A stretch of DNA of 64,000 nt, taken from the NCBI GenBank assembly GCA_040510375.1, contig JBEVJC010000024.1:62001-126000 (forward strand), given 5' to 3'. Below, piece after piece: positions 43,843 through 52,534 of the stretch. Under the pieces are notes generated by a model that saw nothing but the letters and a program-made list of their open reading frames with translations, was not told the origin of the DNA and ran no database searches. Origin of the DNA: JBEVJC01 sp040510375. Its GTDB lineage: Bacteria; Bacteroidota; Bacteroidia; Chitinophagales; Chitinophagaceae. The first letter of the stretch is position 1, and each line of letters begins with the position of its first letter. Both the position numbers and the translations under genes were made by a program.

Positions 43843-45144
43843 TTATTCTTCGGTTAATGGTAAAGGAAATAAAACCCACACATCATCGCCGCCGCGGTCA
43901 ATGGGAAGTTCATCAAGCCGGTTGTACCTGCGCAGGTCAATCCAGCGATGGCCTTCATAAAAAAGTGAATACCGGCGTTGCGTAAGTAATTCGGTCAGCA
44001 ATGCATCTTCAGTGGAAGCACCGCTATAGGGTGATAGTCCGTGACCCCCGCGGATAATATTGAGAGCAGTTGTTGCAGCAGGCAGTGCACCATTCTGTAA
44101 ACTGACTTCAGCAGAGAGCAGGATCAGCTCTTCATTCCGGATCAGGGCAATCGGTGCCGTACTGCTTTTATACACCCATACATCACGGTCGGAAGAAAGG
44201 CCACTGAGGGAAGCCGTAGTATTCCTTAAAGTGGCTTTATTAATTCGGTCGTCGCCGGGATTGATATCAGTAGCAAAGGAAGGATGAGCCACCCTTGTTT
44301 CCCCGTTTGTATTCTGTGGAATGAACATGGGATTGAGCTGATCGCCTGAACCGGTACCAAATGTATGGTAGACCCCGGCATTAAAATCACCGGCGGGATC
44401 AAGGAACGATTCATCCAAAGCAGTCTGTGCAGCGTCCCAGTCCTCCTGGTACACCGCTACCCTTGCTGCCAGTGCCCGGTTGAACTTTACCAGTCCGGCC
44501 GCATCGGAGAGACCAGCAAACCCTGCCAGTGGAAAGCTGACAGCAGAACCCGTAAGATCCGTTTTCCCGCTATTCAATAAAGTGATGATGGCGGTCAGCG
44601 ATTGATCGTAGTTCAGTACGGGACCCAGGTTATCAGGATCGTTCACATCCACCCTTACTCCATTGGTATAGGTCAGGTTGAGATTGAGGAGAAGCTGGTA
44701 GGCCTTGATGGTTTTTGCAAATCCTGTATAGGCCTTACGTTGTGGCTCTGTGATCAATGTTGAATTGGTGGCAGCTTCGATCAGCACATTACAGTTCTTT
44801 ATAACCCGGTACCGGGCAGACCATGGGGTTGCAATATAAAAGTTACTATTGCTGAGCGTACCACTGTTGAACCCAAGCAGGTCTGTCACATAACGGGGTT
44901 CAGAGCCTGAGAAGCGGTACCCTTCGCGACCAATGGTGCCTACATCATCAATGTAAAACGCCATGGATGTGCGCATACCCGATTCGGTGCCGCTGACAAG
45001 ATTATTCAGCTGGCTTTGTGAGGCATTGGCGAGAAAATCCTCCACGGTCGGATTGTTGAGATTACCGAAATCCTTCTTGCACGAATTGAATGCAAGCGCC
45101 ATTACGGCAAGCAGGAGTGAATTTTTTATATGAATCATTTTCAT
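43843..45144 (-). CDS. SusD/RagB-family surface lipoprotein
   Basis: A 433-aa SusD homologue of the shorter type with lipobox AFNSCKKDF. Family blocks: IKNCNVLIEAA, AYTGFAKTIKAYQLLLNLNLTY, LVKFNRALAARVAVYQEDWDAAQ, LIRNEELILLSAEVSLQNG, LLTQRRYSLFYEGHRWIDLRRY, and the C-terminal VWVLFPLPLTEE. It pairs with the SusC 18 bp upstream. Its neighbours (AhpD-like proteins, MFS carrier, DUF3179) contain no glycoside hydrolase or lyase, so the cargo need not be a glycan. Confidence 0.94.
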   Translation of the reverse strand: MKMIHIKNSLLLAVMALAFNSCKKDFGNLNNPTVEDFLANASQSQLNNLVSGTESGMRTSMAFYIDDVGTIGREGYRFSGSEPRYVTDLLGFNSGTLSNSNFYIATPWSARYRVIKNCNVLIEAATNSTLITEPQRKAYTGFAKTIKAYQLLLNLNLTYTNGVRVDVNDPDNLGPVLNYDQSLTAIITLLNSGKTDLTGSAVSFPLAGFAGLSDAAGLVKFNRALAARVAVYQEDWDAAQTALDESFLDPAGDFNAGVYHTFGTGSGDQLNPMFIPQNTNGETRVAHPSFATDINPGDDRINKATLRNTTASLSGLSSDRDVWVYKSSTAPIALIRNEELILLSAEVSLQNGALPAATTALNIIRGGHGLSPYSGASTEDALLTELLTQRRYSLFYEGHRWIDLRRYNRLDELPIDRGGDDVWVLFPLPLTEE

Positions 45145-45162
45145 CTTGGTAGTATTTAATGT

Positions 45163-48096
45163 TTAGAGGTCGATAGTCAGGTGAAAGCTGGCACGTTTAA
45201 CTGCGGGATAAGGAAGTACATCAACCCCGGTCGAAAATCCTGTTCCGAAATTTGATACTTCCGGATCGTATGATTTGTATTTGGTAATGGTCCACCAGTT
45301 ATTAAGTGATACCCCCACCCTTACGCCACGCAGATAACTTAACGGCAATTTGGTGAAACTATAATAAAGACCGATTTCGCGAAGGCGCATGTAACCTGAG
45401 TTCTGGACGAATTCTTCTGCCGTGGTACCCACCTTGCTGATCCGATAGATTCCGTTCGGCAATCCGGCTTCATTGCCGATCACATCAAAGTCTTTACTGG
45501 TCATTCCGAAATCATTCTGCAGGCTGGTCAGGTTTATATTTTGACCACCCGCTTTCAGATGCACCAGGAAACGCAGGCTCAGCCTGTTTCTGAAGGTAAT
45601 ATCGTTATAGGTATTCATCTGGAATTTGGGTTCCGCATCTCCCAGTAAACCTACGCCCCTTCCATTGAGACCAAGGATCTGGGTGGCGGATTTTCCTTCT
45701 TCAATCTGGAAACTTCCAAGTACATAACCGAATGAGCCCTGTGGGGTGGACGGGATATCGAGCCTGGTCACGGTTGAACGGTTCTTCCAGAAGTTCAGCG
45801 TGGTATTCCATACCAGGTCACGGTTGGAAACGGGTCTTGCACTCATCCCCAGTTCCACGCCACGGTTGCGCAGGTCGCCGGCATTAACCCATTTGCTGGT
45901 GAAACCGGATGAAGAAGGCAGACTGGCCTGCATCAGGAAGTCAGTGATTTTTTTAGTGTAATAAGTAAGCTGGAACGACATCCTTCCATTCAGTACGGTG
46001 AAATCGACACCGGTTTCAAACTCCGACTGGCGTTCGGGTTTAATACCCGGCTGGCCCTGTTGTACACTTACAATTGAACCAGGATTACCATTGATATTGG
46101 ACACTACCAGTGAAGTGAACTTACTTCCATATGCCGGTACATTATTAGCCTGGCCAAATGCAGCACGTAATTTAAGATCGTTTACAAATGTCTGTGGTAT
46201 GATCCCCATCCTGGTAAGGTTCCAGGAAACACCAGCCTTTGGATAGGCATAGTATTTTGTTGCATCGCCATTATTGGAAGAGCGGTCAAAACGTACACCA
46301 CCAGTAAGGATAATTGCGTCAGCGATTAATGCTTCTTCCTGTACAAACACCCCTTCATTCTGGTATTTGGTCCTGAACTGGGTGGCATTCGAAGCACCAG
46401 CCTGGTCTACATTTGACTGACCGGAAATCACCTGTGTGGCTATGTTCAGGATATTATTGTAGTTACCCGTTTCCCTGGTAAGTCCGGCAGATGTGGTAAG
46501 TGCCAGCTGTTCTGAAACATTAAACACATTCACCAGTGAGAGGATATAGTTGGTGCTCAGGCTCCGGGTATTCCCTTGTATGGAGGTGCCTTTGTTGATT
46601 GCCTGGAACTGCAGTTCACTCGGGAAGAGTACTGTAGTAGCGAGATTATAAAAATCGACTCCCCCGCGGCCAATAAAACTGGTAGTGCTTTTATTATTTT
46701 TCTGCAGGATAGCTTCCAGATTAAAACCATTTATAAAACGGTTGACTGCTTCGTTGTTCTTCATCAGCGCGATAGTTTGCAGCGGATTGGAAGCAGCGAA
46801 CGGGTTGGCCGGGTAGTTACCAAATTCGTCGGGGTGCAGCTGGGCAAATGAAGGTGTAGAGGAAAGTGCGATCCCCAGGGTAACACCAGCGTTATCATTT
46901 CCATTAAATCCGCGGTCGGCCGATGAATTAATATAATTGGAGCTTACACTGATCTTGATATTATCATTGATCCGGTGATCAAGGTTGAGTCGCACACTGG
47001 TATTACGGTAACCGGTTTTTTTAACAATCCCCTCTTCATCTTTTTGCGAAGCAGAAAGATAAAAGCCGGTTTTTTCGTTGCCGCCACTCAGACTGGCAAC
47101 GGTGTTGCGGGCAAATCCGGTATTCCCATAAATTTCTTTTTCATAGTCAAAGATTTTACCGGCAGCTTTCGCTGCTTCAAACTGTGCGCGTAATGCGGTG
47201 CTGGTAGCGGGATCGGATGAAAGTCCGGCTGCACGGTCGCCGTTAAATTCACGGGCGCCCAATAATTTCCTGGCCTCGATCAGGCCAAGGTCCTGTGAAA
47301 CAGACACCCTTGTCTTTCCCGCCTTTCCTTTTTTAGTAGTGATGATCACCACTCCTGCTGCGGCTTTTGATCCATATATTGCGGCCGCCGAAGCACCTTT
47401 AAGGATCTCGATATTTTCGATATCCTCCGGACGGATATCAGCGATACGGCTGGAGGGGTTATCCTGTGAAGAAGTAGTGGCAGAGCCTGACGCGTTGGTC
47501 ACCACATTCAATCCACCTGATGTGGAACTGTTATCTACAAACACTCCATCGAGTACATACAATGGCTGGGTATTCCCGAATACAGAAGTAACACCACGGA
47601 GTTTTACCGAGATGCCTCCACCCGGTGCGCCGGAGTTGGCATTTATATATGCGCCCGTGATCTTTCCGTTCAGGGCCGCATCAAAAGTCTGCGCGGGTGC
47701 AATCCCGTTCAGTTCGCGGGCCGAAATGGTGGCTACTGCGTTTGCGAGGTTACGGCGTTTGACATTGGTGGCCAGACCCGTGACTACTACTTCATCCAGT
47801 CGCGCCACATCTTCTTCAAGACTGATACTTATTTCCGCAGTTGATGTTGTAACGGGAAATGTAACGGTGCGGTAACCCGTTGCACTGATGACCAGTGTGG
47901 CAGGCGGACTGACTGTAATGCTGAAACGTCCGGCGGTATTGGTCACCGTTCCCGCAGTTGATTGTGTTACGGAAATATTTACGTTGGACGCCGGTTGTTT
48001 ATCCGGCCCGGTGATTACACCGGTGATAGTTTTTGTTTGCGCCATTACTGTAGTCATCAGTAACAGAAGCGAAATCATTAGCAGGTAATTTTTCAT
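45163..48096 (-). CDS. SusC/RagA-family TonB-linked outer-membrane protein
   Basis: A 977-aa SusC-type importer. The signal peptide (~1-19, ending VMAQ) is followed by TKTITGVITGPDKQPASNV (carboxypeptidase-like domain), plug blocks LDEVVVTGLATNVKRRN, GGISVKLRGVTSVFG and ILKGASAAAIYGSKAAAGVV, and a barrel ending RASFHLTIDL. It lies 40 bp downstream of an AhpD-like gene and 18 bp upstream of SusD, inside one long minus-strand operon. Substrate unknown; see the operon context for why a non-carbohydrate cargo is worth considering. Confidence 0.95.
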   Translation of the reverse strand: MKNYLLMISLLLLMTTVMAQTKTITGVITGPDKQPASNVNISVTQSTAGTVTNTAGRFSITVSPPATLVISATGYRTVTFPVTTSTAEISISLEEDVARLDEVVVTGLATNVKRRNLANAVATISARELNGIAPAQTFDAALNGKITGAYINANSGAPGGGISVKLRGVTSVFGNTQPLYVLDGVFVDNSSTSGGLNVVTNASGSATTSSQDNPSSRIADIRPEDIENIEILKGASAAAIYGSKAAAGVVIITTKKGKAGKTRVSVSQDLGLIEARKLLGAREFNGDRAAGLSSDPATSTALRAQFEAAKAAGKIFDYEKEIYGNTGFARNTVASLSGGNEKTGFYLSASQKDEEGIVKKTGYRNTSVRLNLDHRINDNIKISVSSNYINSSADRGFNGNDNAGVTLGIALSSTPSFAQLHPDEFGNYPANPFAASNPLQTIALMKNNEAVNRFINGFNLEAILQKNNKSTTSFIGRGGVDFYNLATTVLFPSELQFQAINKGTSIQGNTRSLSTNYILSLVNVFNVSEQLALTTSAGLTRETGNYNNILNIATQVISGQSNVDQAGASNATQFRTKYQNEGVFVQEEALIADAIILTGGVRFDRSSNNGDATKYYAYPKAGVSWNLTRMGIIPQTFVNDLKLRAAFGQANNVPAYGSKFTSLVVSNINGNPGSIVSVQQGQPGIKPERQSEFETGVDFTVLNGRMSFQLTYYTKKITDFLMQASLPSSSGFTSKWVNAGDLRNRGVELGMSARPVSNRDLVWNTTLNFWKNRSTVTRLDIPSTPQGSFGYVLGSFQIEEGKSATQILGLNGRGVGLLGDAEPKFQMNTYNDITFRNRLSLRFLVHLKAGGQNINLTSLQNDFGMTSKDFDVIGNEAGLPNGIYRISKVGTTAEEFVQNSGYMRLREIGLYYSFTKLPLSYLRGVRVGVSLNNWWTITKYKSYDPEVSNFGTGFSTGVDVLPYPAVKRASFHLTIDL

Positions 48097-48136
48097 CCCT
48101 TGATTTTAAAGTTGAATAAAAATGGATCGGTACTAA

Positions 48137-48706
48137 TTATAGAGTGTCTGGTTGTTTAGCTAAACTGATGGCCCGCCCCCCATACCCTGTATCCACTACT
48201 TCCCTGGCCCGGAAGGGATAGGAAGAAAGATCGGTGGGGGTATTCGCAGCAAGTCCGTCGACATAACGGTTGAAGAGGCAGAACAGCGCTGCGATAAGCA
48301 CGGTATCATGGATTTCACGGTCAGTGGCACCATGTCCTTTTGCCTGTAACACCTGGTCGGCTGTTACGGCCCTGCCACTTTGTTGTACACTCGCCGCGAT
48401 ACGGAGTAAGCTGCTTAGTTTGGGAGATACGGACGCTTCAGCGCCGTAAATCCTTACCTGTTCCACCAGTCCTGTGTTACCATTGAGGTATTCGCAGGCA
48501 ATGGCGGCATGGGAATGCTGGCAGTAAAAACAGTCGTTCAGGTACGATACATGGGCGCCGATCATTTCGCGTTCGGCCGGGGATAGTCCGTTTTCATCAC
48601 GGAGTAAAATATTCGCGAGATCCGCAAGCGGTCCCGCTACTTCGGGCCGGAAGGCAAGCAGGGAGCGGATCCCGGGCAGTTGTTCGTTTACATTTATGAA
48701 AGACAT
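48137..48706 (-). CDS. AhpD-like carboxymuconolactone-decarboxylase-family protein, copy 1
   Basis: A 189-aa all-helical protein of the AhpD/carboxymuconolactone decarboxylase superfamily. The redox motif is LNDCFYCQHSHAAIA (CxxCxxxH), with an upstream Glu in LSPAEREMIGAHVSY as in AhpD-type peroxidase-related enzymes. The second family block is ATDREIHDTVLIAALFCLFNRYVDGL. AhpD proteins reduce partners through the CxxC pair; true carboxymuconolactone decarboxylase lacks it, so decarboxylase activity is unlikely. It is the copy next to SusC (40 bp upstream). Compared with copies 2-4 it keeps all key residues but has a longer C-terminal tail (SLAKQPDTL). Confidence 0.88.
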   Translation of the reverse strand: MSFINVNEQLPGIRSLLAFRPEVAGPLADLANILLRDENGLSPAEREMIGAHVSYLNDCFYCQHSHAAIACEYLNGNTGLVEQVRIYGAEASVSPKLSSLLRIAASVQQSGRAVTADQVLQAKGHGATDREIHDTVLIAALFCLFNRYVDGLAANTPTDLSSYPFRAREVVDTGYGGRAISLAKQPDTL

Positions 48707-48837
48707 TGTTGTCGCAGTTGAGTTTGGTTCTGGTATTTTTTTGGCCGGCTCTTTATCTGATGGATAAATTTTCCGGATTTCTCTCTATCGATTGGATAAA
48801 TTTTATTGACGGTTGTTTATGGCAAGGTGGTCACGGT

Positions 48838-49389
48838 TCAGGTAGTCACATCAATATTTGCATAACCTGCTTCTGCTCTCATTTTTGCCCGGTCAATATA
48901 AACCTGCCGGTCGGCCGGTGCCCAGGTCTGCAGGCCATCAACATACCGGTTAAACATACAAAAGGCAGCAGCGATCAGTACGGTGTCGTGGATTTCCCGG
49001 TCGGTCGCCTCCTGCTCTCTTGCATGCGCAATCAGTTCGGCAGTCACCTGTTTCCCTCCCCGTTGCACTGCAGCGGCGATCTGCAGCAGGCTTTTCATTT
49101 TTCCGGAAATTGGCATGGCAAGTGGATTCGCCTTCACTCCGTCGATGAAGGAAGTATCACATTCCAGGTAGTGCTGGGCCATAGCGCCATGAACATTCTG
49201 GCAAAAAAAACAATCATTGAGTGATGACACGTAGGTGCCGATAAGTTCACGGTCGCCCCTGCTCAGTGTATTGTCTTCATCGTGCAGCAGCACCTCTGCC
49301 AGTTCATTCAATGGCCTTGCAGTTTCGGGCCGGTATGCCATTGGTCCGCGGATACCGGGTAAATCATTCTTAAGATCAATAAATGCCAT
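48838..49389 (-). CDS. AhpD-like carboxymuconolactone-decarboxylase-family protein, copy 2
   Basis: A 183-aa paralogue of its neighbours. CxxCxxxH reads NDCFFCQNVHGAMA, preceded by LSRGDRELIGTYVSS, and the helix block is ATDREIHDTVLIAAAFCMFNRYVDGLQTW. It is separated by only 2 bp from copy 3 upstream but by 131 bp from copy 1 downstream. That 131-bp gap contains two copies of GGATAAATTTT (48773-48823 region) and no further ORF; an internal promoter or processing site there is possible. The N-terminus (MAFIDLKNDLPGIRGPMAYRPETARPL) aligns with all other copies. Confidence 0.88.
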   Translation of the reverse strand: MAFIDLKNDLPGIRGPMAYRPETARPLNELAEVLLHDEDNTLSRGDRELIGTYVSSLNDCFFCQNVHGAMAQHYLECDTSFIDGVKANPLAMPISGKMKSLLQIAAAVQRGGKQVTAELIAHAREQEATDREIHDTVLIAAAFCMFNRYVDGLQTWAPADRQVYIDRAKMRAEAGYANIDVTT

Positions 49390-49391
49390 GG

Positions 49392-49931
49392 TTATTTTTT
49401 TTGTGGTAAAACATATCCCTTCGCCATCCGTTCACCCATTTCTGTGTAGACCTGTGGATCAGTTGGTGTGAAGGTGGCGAGGCCGTCGACATAACGATTG
49501 AATAATGAAAAAGTGGCAGCGATCAGTACCGTATCATGGATCTCGCGATCCGTTGCTGATGCAGCTTTTGCCTGGACGATATCATTGGCTGTAACATCCA
49601 TGCCCGATTCCTGGACTTTACCCGCGATGCGGAGTAAGGCCTGCATCTTGCGGCTGACAGATGGATGTGTTGGATCGTTCAGTGCGGTATCGGTCAGTGA
49701 AGGGCGGGCCGACAAAACCCTTGCCGCAGCAGCGTGGCTGTCGCGGCAGAACCTGCAATCATTTTTCTGCGATACATAGGCCGCAATCAATTCGCGGTCA
49801 GATGCGGGCAGGGTGGAGTAACCACGCAATAATACCTGCACCAGCTCATATAAGGGTTTGCCGGTTTCGGGGCGGAACATTACAAGGCTCCTGATCCCAG
49901 GTATGGATGTATCGAGATCTATATGTGGCAT
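49392..49931 (-). CDS. AhpD-like carboxymuconolactone-decarboxylase-family protein, copy 3
   Basis: A 179-aa paralogue. CxxCxxxH reads NDCRFCRDSHAAAA; the upstream block is LPASDRELIAAYVSQ, with Asp before Arg where copies 1 and 4 have Glu, and the helix block is ATDREIHDTVLIAATFSLFNRYVDGLATF. Its ATG at 49931 shares one base with the stop of the MFS gene (TAATG), so translation is coupled to the transporter. The 2-bp spacing to copy 2 indicates the same for the next gene. Clear co-expression of transporter and CxxC proteins points to a joint process. Confidence 0.88.
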   Translation of the reverse strand: MPHIDLDTSIPGIRSLVMFRPETGKPLYELVQVLLRGYSTLPASDRELIAAYVSQKNDCRFCRDSHAAAARVLSARPSLTDTALNDPTHPSVSRKMQALLRIAGKVQESGMDVTANDIVQAKAASATDREIHDTVLIAATFSLFNRYVDGLATFTPTDPQVYTEMGERMAKGYVLPQKK

Positions 49932-51205
49932 TAGTTATTTTTTAAAATGATTTGTTCCGCTACCTGGCCGGTGGGTTCTGCTTCGCTCACCGCCGGCTCG
50001 TCAGGGGTAAGCAGCAGGACCAGGAATCCGGCAAGGAATATGAATGAAAAGGCAAATAATGCAGAACCATAACCACCCAGTTCCGACACAAGTACACCAA
50101 CAAACAACACAGCTGCCGCGGTAAAAAAACGACCGATATTAAAACAGAAACCGGTGGCACGTCCGCGCACCGCAACAGGAAACAGGAGTGGAATATAAAC
50201 AGACAATACACCCTGGCTGATTCCAAAGGCGAGGGCAATGATTAAAATTCCCGCGTAAACCAGTGGTTTGATTTCGTTGTTTGTTTTAAAAAGCAGCAGG
50301 GAGAACAGGGCACAGATCCCGAAACAAAGCAGCATTGATTTTCGAAGGCCGAGTGCATTAATGATCCAGCCGGAAATAAAACCACCAACTAGTCCGCCCA
50401 TACCGAGCATCATCATACTTAGACCACGTTCATTTTGTCCATCACCCTCCTTCACCAGGGTTTGTATCCAGGTAGGCAGCCATGAAAAAACTGCCCAGAG
50501 TCCAATCAGCATGGTTCCAAATATCAGTGAGCCTTTTAACAGGTTAAGCCGGATCTGTTTTGCTGGCCGCATCAATCCTGTGGCCTTCCTGGTGAACACC
50601 GACCTGCTCAGCTTCCAGCTCACCGATTCGCGGAGCAGGAAGATGGAAAGAAACGCAATGATCACCGGTATAATCCCAACAAGAAATGCCTGTCGCCAGG
50701 AGGATACAAATAAATCTATTACACCGGCCGAAAAAATGCCAACCGGAAAAGAGATGGACAGGATGCCCATAAAGATAGCCCGCGAACGAACGGGCCATTC
50801 TTCCATCATCAGTGTGGTAGTGGTTACCAGCACGGCTCCCATTCCCACTCCACTTAAAAAGCGGCAGGCCACAATGCCCCACCAGTGCGGCATGTAGCCA
50901 TTAACAATGGTGAAGGTCCCATAACAGGCAATGGAAAAAATGACAGCTGTTTTCCGTCCCCACCTGTCGCTGATCCATCCGGCAAATAATCCACCAAAAG
51001 CTGCACCCAATATAAATACCGAGTTGATATAACCACTGATCCGGTTAAACTGGCCGGGGTCCTGGTGGCCCATCACATCTTTCACTGCAACCGGAAGGTA
51101 GACCGACATAAGTGTGCTGACGGTTCCTGCCAATGCGGTTGCAAGGAAACAGATCAGGAACATGATCCAATGATATCCGGTTATCTTTTCGCCTGGTTCT
51201 TTCAT
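49931..51205 (-). CDS. MFS transporter (aromatic-acid/sugar porter-like)
   Basis: A 424-aa inner-membrane major-facilitator protein with 12 predicted helices. The loop 2-3 signature is GWISDRWGRKTAVIF, and a second half-repeat loop follows GGLVGGFISGWIINALGLRKS. The pattern PVRSRAIFMGILSISFPVG after helix 4 resembles the AAHS/sugar-porter side of the MFS (4-hydroxybenzoate carriers such as PcaK), but the substrate cannot be fixed. It presumably carries into the cytoplasm what the SusCD pair brings to the periplasm, or exports a product. It is sandwiched between AhpD copies 4 and 3, and its start codon lies in the first unit of the 38-bp repeat. Confidence 0.92.
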   Translation of the reverse strand: MKEPGEKITGYHWIMFLICFLATALAGTVSTLMSVYLPVAVKDVMGHQDPGQFNRISGYINSVFILGAAFGGLFAGWISDRWGRKTAVIFSIACYGTFTIVNGYMPHWWGIVACRFLSGVGMGAVLVTTTTLMMEEWPVRSRAIFMGILSISFPVGIFSAGVIDLFVSSWRQAFLVGIIPVIIAFLSIFLLRESVSWKLSRSVFTRKATGLMRPAKQIRLNLLKGSLIFGTMLIGLWAVFSWLPTWIQTLVKEGDGQNERGLSMMMLGMGGLVGGFISGWIINALGLRKSMLLCFGICALFSLLLFKTNNEIKPLVYAGILIIALAFGISQGVLSVYIPLLFPVAVRGRATGFCFNIGRFFTAAAVLFVGVLVSELGGYGSALFAFSFIFLAGFLVLLLTPDEPAVSEAEPTGQVAEQIILKNN

Positions 51206-51310
51206 GCGTTTGATTTTAAATGATCATAACTCGCTTCTTTCATGCGTTTGATTTTAAATGATCATGACCTGCTTCTTTCATGCATTTGATTTTAAATGAT
51301 CATAACCCTG
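51197..51310 (-). repeat. Triplicated 38-bp repeat forming chained ATGA mini-ORFs
   Basis: Three tandem units start at 51197, 51235 and 51273 with only a few differences. On the minus strand each unit contains GCATGAAAGAA, where a TGA stop overlaps an ATG start. Unit 3 (51281-51278) ends AhpD copy 4 and starts a 13-codon ORF MKEAGHDHLKSNA; its TGA overlaps the ATG of unit 2 (51243), which starts MKEASYDHLKSNA; its TGA overlaps the MFS ATG at 51205. Period 38 equals 13 codons minus 1 base, so every unit keeps the overlap. The ancestral state was probably a single ATGA junction. Confidence 0.9.
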
Positions 51311-51844
51311 TGGAAGGCGGTAGTAGCCGTGCTCCTTTAATCGTATTGCCAGTGCCGCATAGTAACCGGGATCGGTTGGTGTAACCGTTGCCAGTCCGTC
51401 TACATACCGGTTATATAAACTAAATAATGCGGCAATCAGTACGGTATCGTGGATCTCCAGGTCAGTAGCACCGGCAGCCTTTGCTTCGCTGATCACTTCG
51501 GCGGTTACAGACTTGCCGCTTACGCGGACCAGGGCGGCAATGGCCAGCAGTGTTTTCATTTTTTCTGAAACAGGCGCGGTGCTGATATCTGTCTTCACAC
51601 ATTCAACTGTTTCTGATTCACCCGAAAGGATTTCCACTGCTGCGGTATGTGCAGTGCTGCAAAAAACGCAGCCATTACCATGCGACACAACCGTTGCGAT
51701 GAGTTCACGCTCGGGTTCAGTCAGCGTGGATGGACCACGAAGCAGGATCTGGGTCAGTTCACGGATTGGCGCAGCTGTTGCCTGGCTGTATTCCAGCAGG
51801 CCTGTAATACCGGGAAGGTGTTCTTCCAGGGGAATGTGTGGCAT
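51278..51844 (-). CDS. AhpD-like carboxymuconolactone-decarboxylase-family protein, copy 4
   Basis: A 188-aa paralogue and the first gene of the operon. CxxCxxxH reads NGCVFCSTAHTAAVE, preceded by LTEPERELIATVVSH, and the helix block is ATDLEIHDTVLIAALFSLYNRYVDGL. It is the most diverged copy (ITGLLEYSQATAAPI where the others have RSL..FRPE). The C-terminal residues YDHLKSNA are encoded by the first unit met of the 38-bp repeat, and its TGA overlaps an ATG. The upstream gap to the 51935 gene is 90 bp; I found no exact TAnnTTTG promoter there, so the promoter may use another sigma factor. Confidence 0.88.
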   Translation of the reverse strand: MPHIPLEEHLPGITGLLEYSQATAAPIRELTQILLRGPSTLTEPERELIATVVSHGNGCVFCSTAHTAAVEILSGESETVECVKTDISTAPVSEKMKTLLAIAALVRVSGKSVTAEVISEAKAAGATDLEIHDTVLIAALFSLYNRYVDGLATVTPTDPGYYAALAIRLKEHGYYRLPQGYDHLKSNA

Positions 51845-51934
51845 GGGTTCATTTTAATGTAAACGTGCAGTTACATCGTTTCACCGCCATAGTGTGGCCG
51901 GGCAATACGATAGTTGTTGGTAGTCGGGAATAAA

Positions 51935-52489
51935 TCAGCAGGATAATTGCGGCGGGCGCTCGGGGATTAAACGGAATAAAGAAAAACAGGAGGGCGGCTG
52001 CACCGCAAGTTTCAATGCTTTGGCGGGGTTGATACCGGCGATTGAATAATCAGGTAAAACGTTGCAGAAATCAGCAGCAGCACCCGTTTTTTTCAGGTTG
52101 TCCTGTTTTGATTTTTTACCTGCAGGAAATCCATTGATCTCCTTTGTAATAAGCCGGCTTTCTTTAAGGATCGATGTCTTCTGCTGATTGGGTATGCAGA
52201 GTACCGATAATGTATCATTGAACACCCGGCGTTTGACATAATTATAGATTATTCCCTGGTGTTCAATGCTGCCGTCACACCGTTCGTAAGCGGTGGAACT
52301 CAACAGGTAAGGTAGATTCAGCGGGATTTTTACTTCAACCAGGTTACGTTCATCGTAGTTCGATTTGTCAAGCCTTGCCACCAGCTGCGAATCGGAACGT
52401 TTGATCAATATATCAAAGACGAGAGTGTAACCCGCGAAGTTAAAGGCATGAATGGCGATCAGTAATATGGCAATCGGTCTTTTCAACAA
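51935..52489 (-). CDS. Uncharacterised single-pass exported protein ending PERPPQLSC
   Basis: A 184-aa protein with an N-terminal hydrophobic helix (~4-28, IAILLIAIHAFNFAGYTLVFDILI) and an exported part with a beta-rich middle (LVEVKIPLNLPYLLSSTAYERCDGSIEHQGIIYNYVKRRV is the conserved core, here spanning ~residues 52-90) followed by a variable Lys-rich stretch. I recognise the family as widespread but uncharacterised in Bacteroidota, often near metal-related outer-membrane genes (recollection, not checked). It lies between the AhpD operon and the transmembrane regulator on the same strand, 45 bp after the regulator. The C-terminal Pro-Pro plus Cys ending resembles the CFHPPDC end of the 11564-11926 protein. 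Confidence 0.6.
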   Translation of the reverse strand: MLKRPIAILLIAIHAFNFAGYTLVFDILIKRSDSQLVARLDKSNYDERNLVEVKIPLNLPYLLSSTAYERCDGSIEHQGIIYNYVKRRVFNDTLSVLCIPNQQKTSILKESRLITKEINGFPAGKKSKQDNLKKTGAAADFCNVLPDYSIAGINPAKALKLAVQPPSCFSLFRLIPERPPQLSC

Positions 52490-52534
52490 ACTAAATTTAG
52501 GAAAATAAAACAGATACGGGAATATTTTTTCCGG

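Noticed and set aside
48707..48837. Remnant of a fifth AhpD copy in the 131-bp gap
   Set aside because: No frame in the gap shows any AhpD block; only a short GGATAAATTTT direct repeat is present.
48137..51844. Carboxymuconolactone decarboxylase (PcaC) function for the four paralogues
   Set aside because: All four have CxxCxxxH typical of AhpD-type proteins, and no other protocatechuate-pathway gene is nearby.
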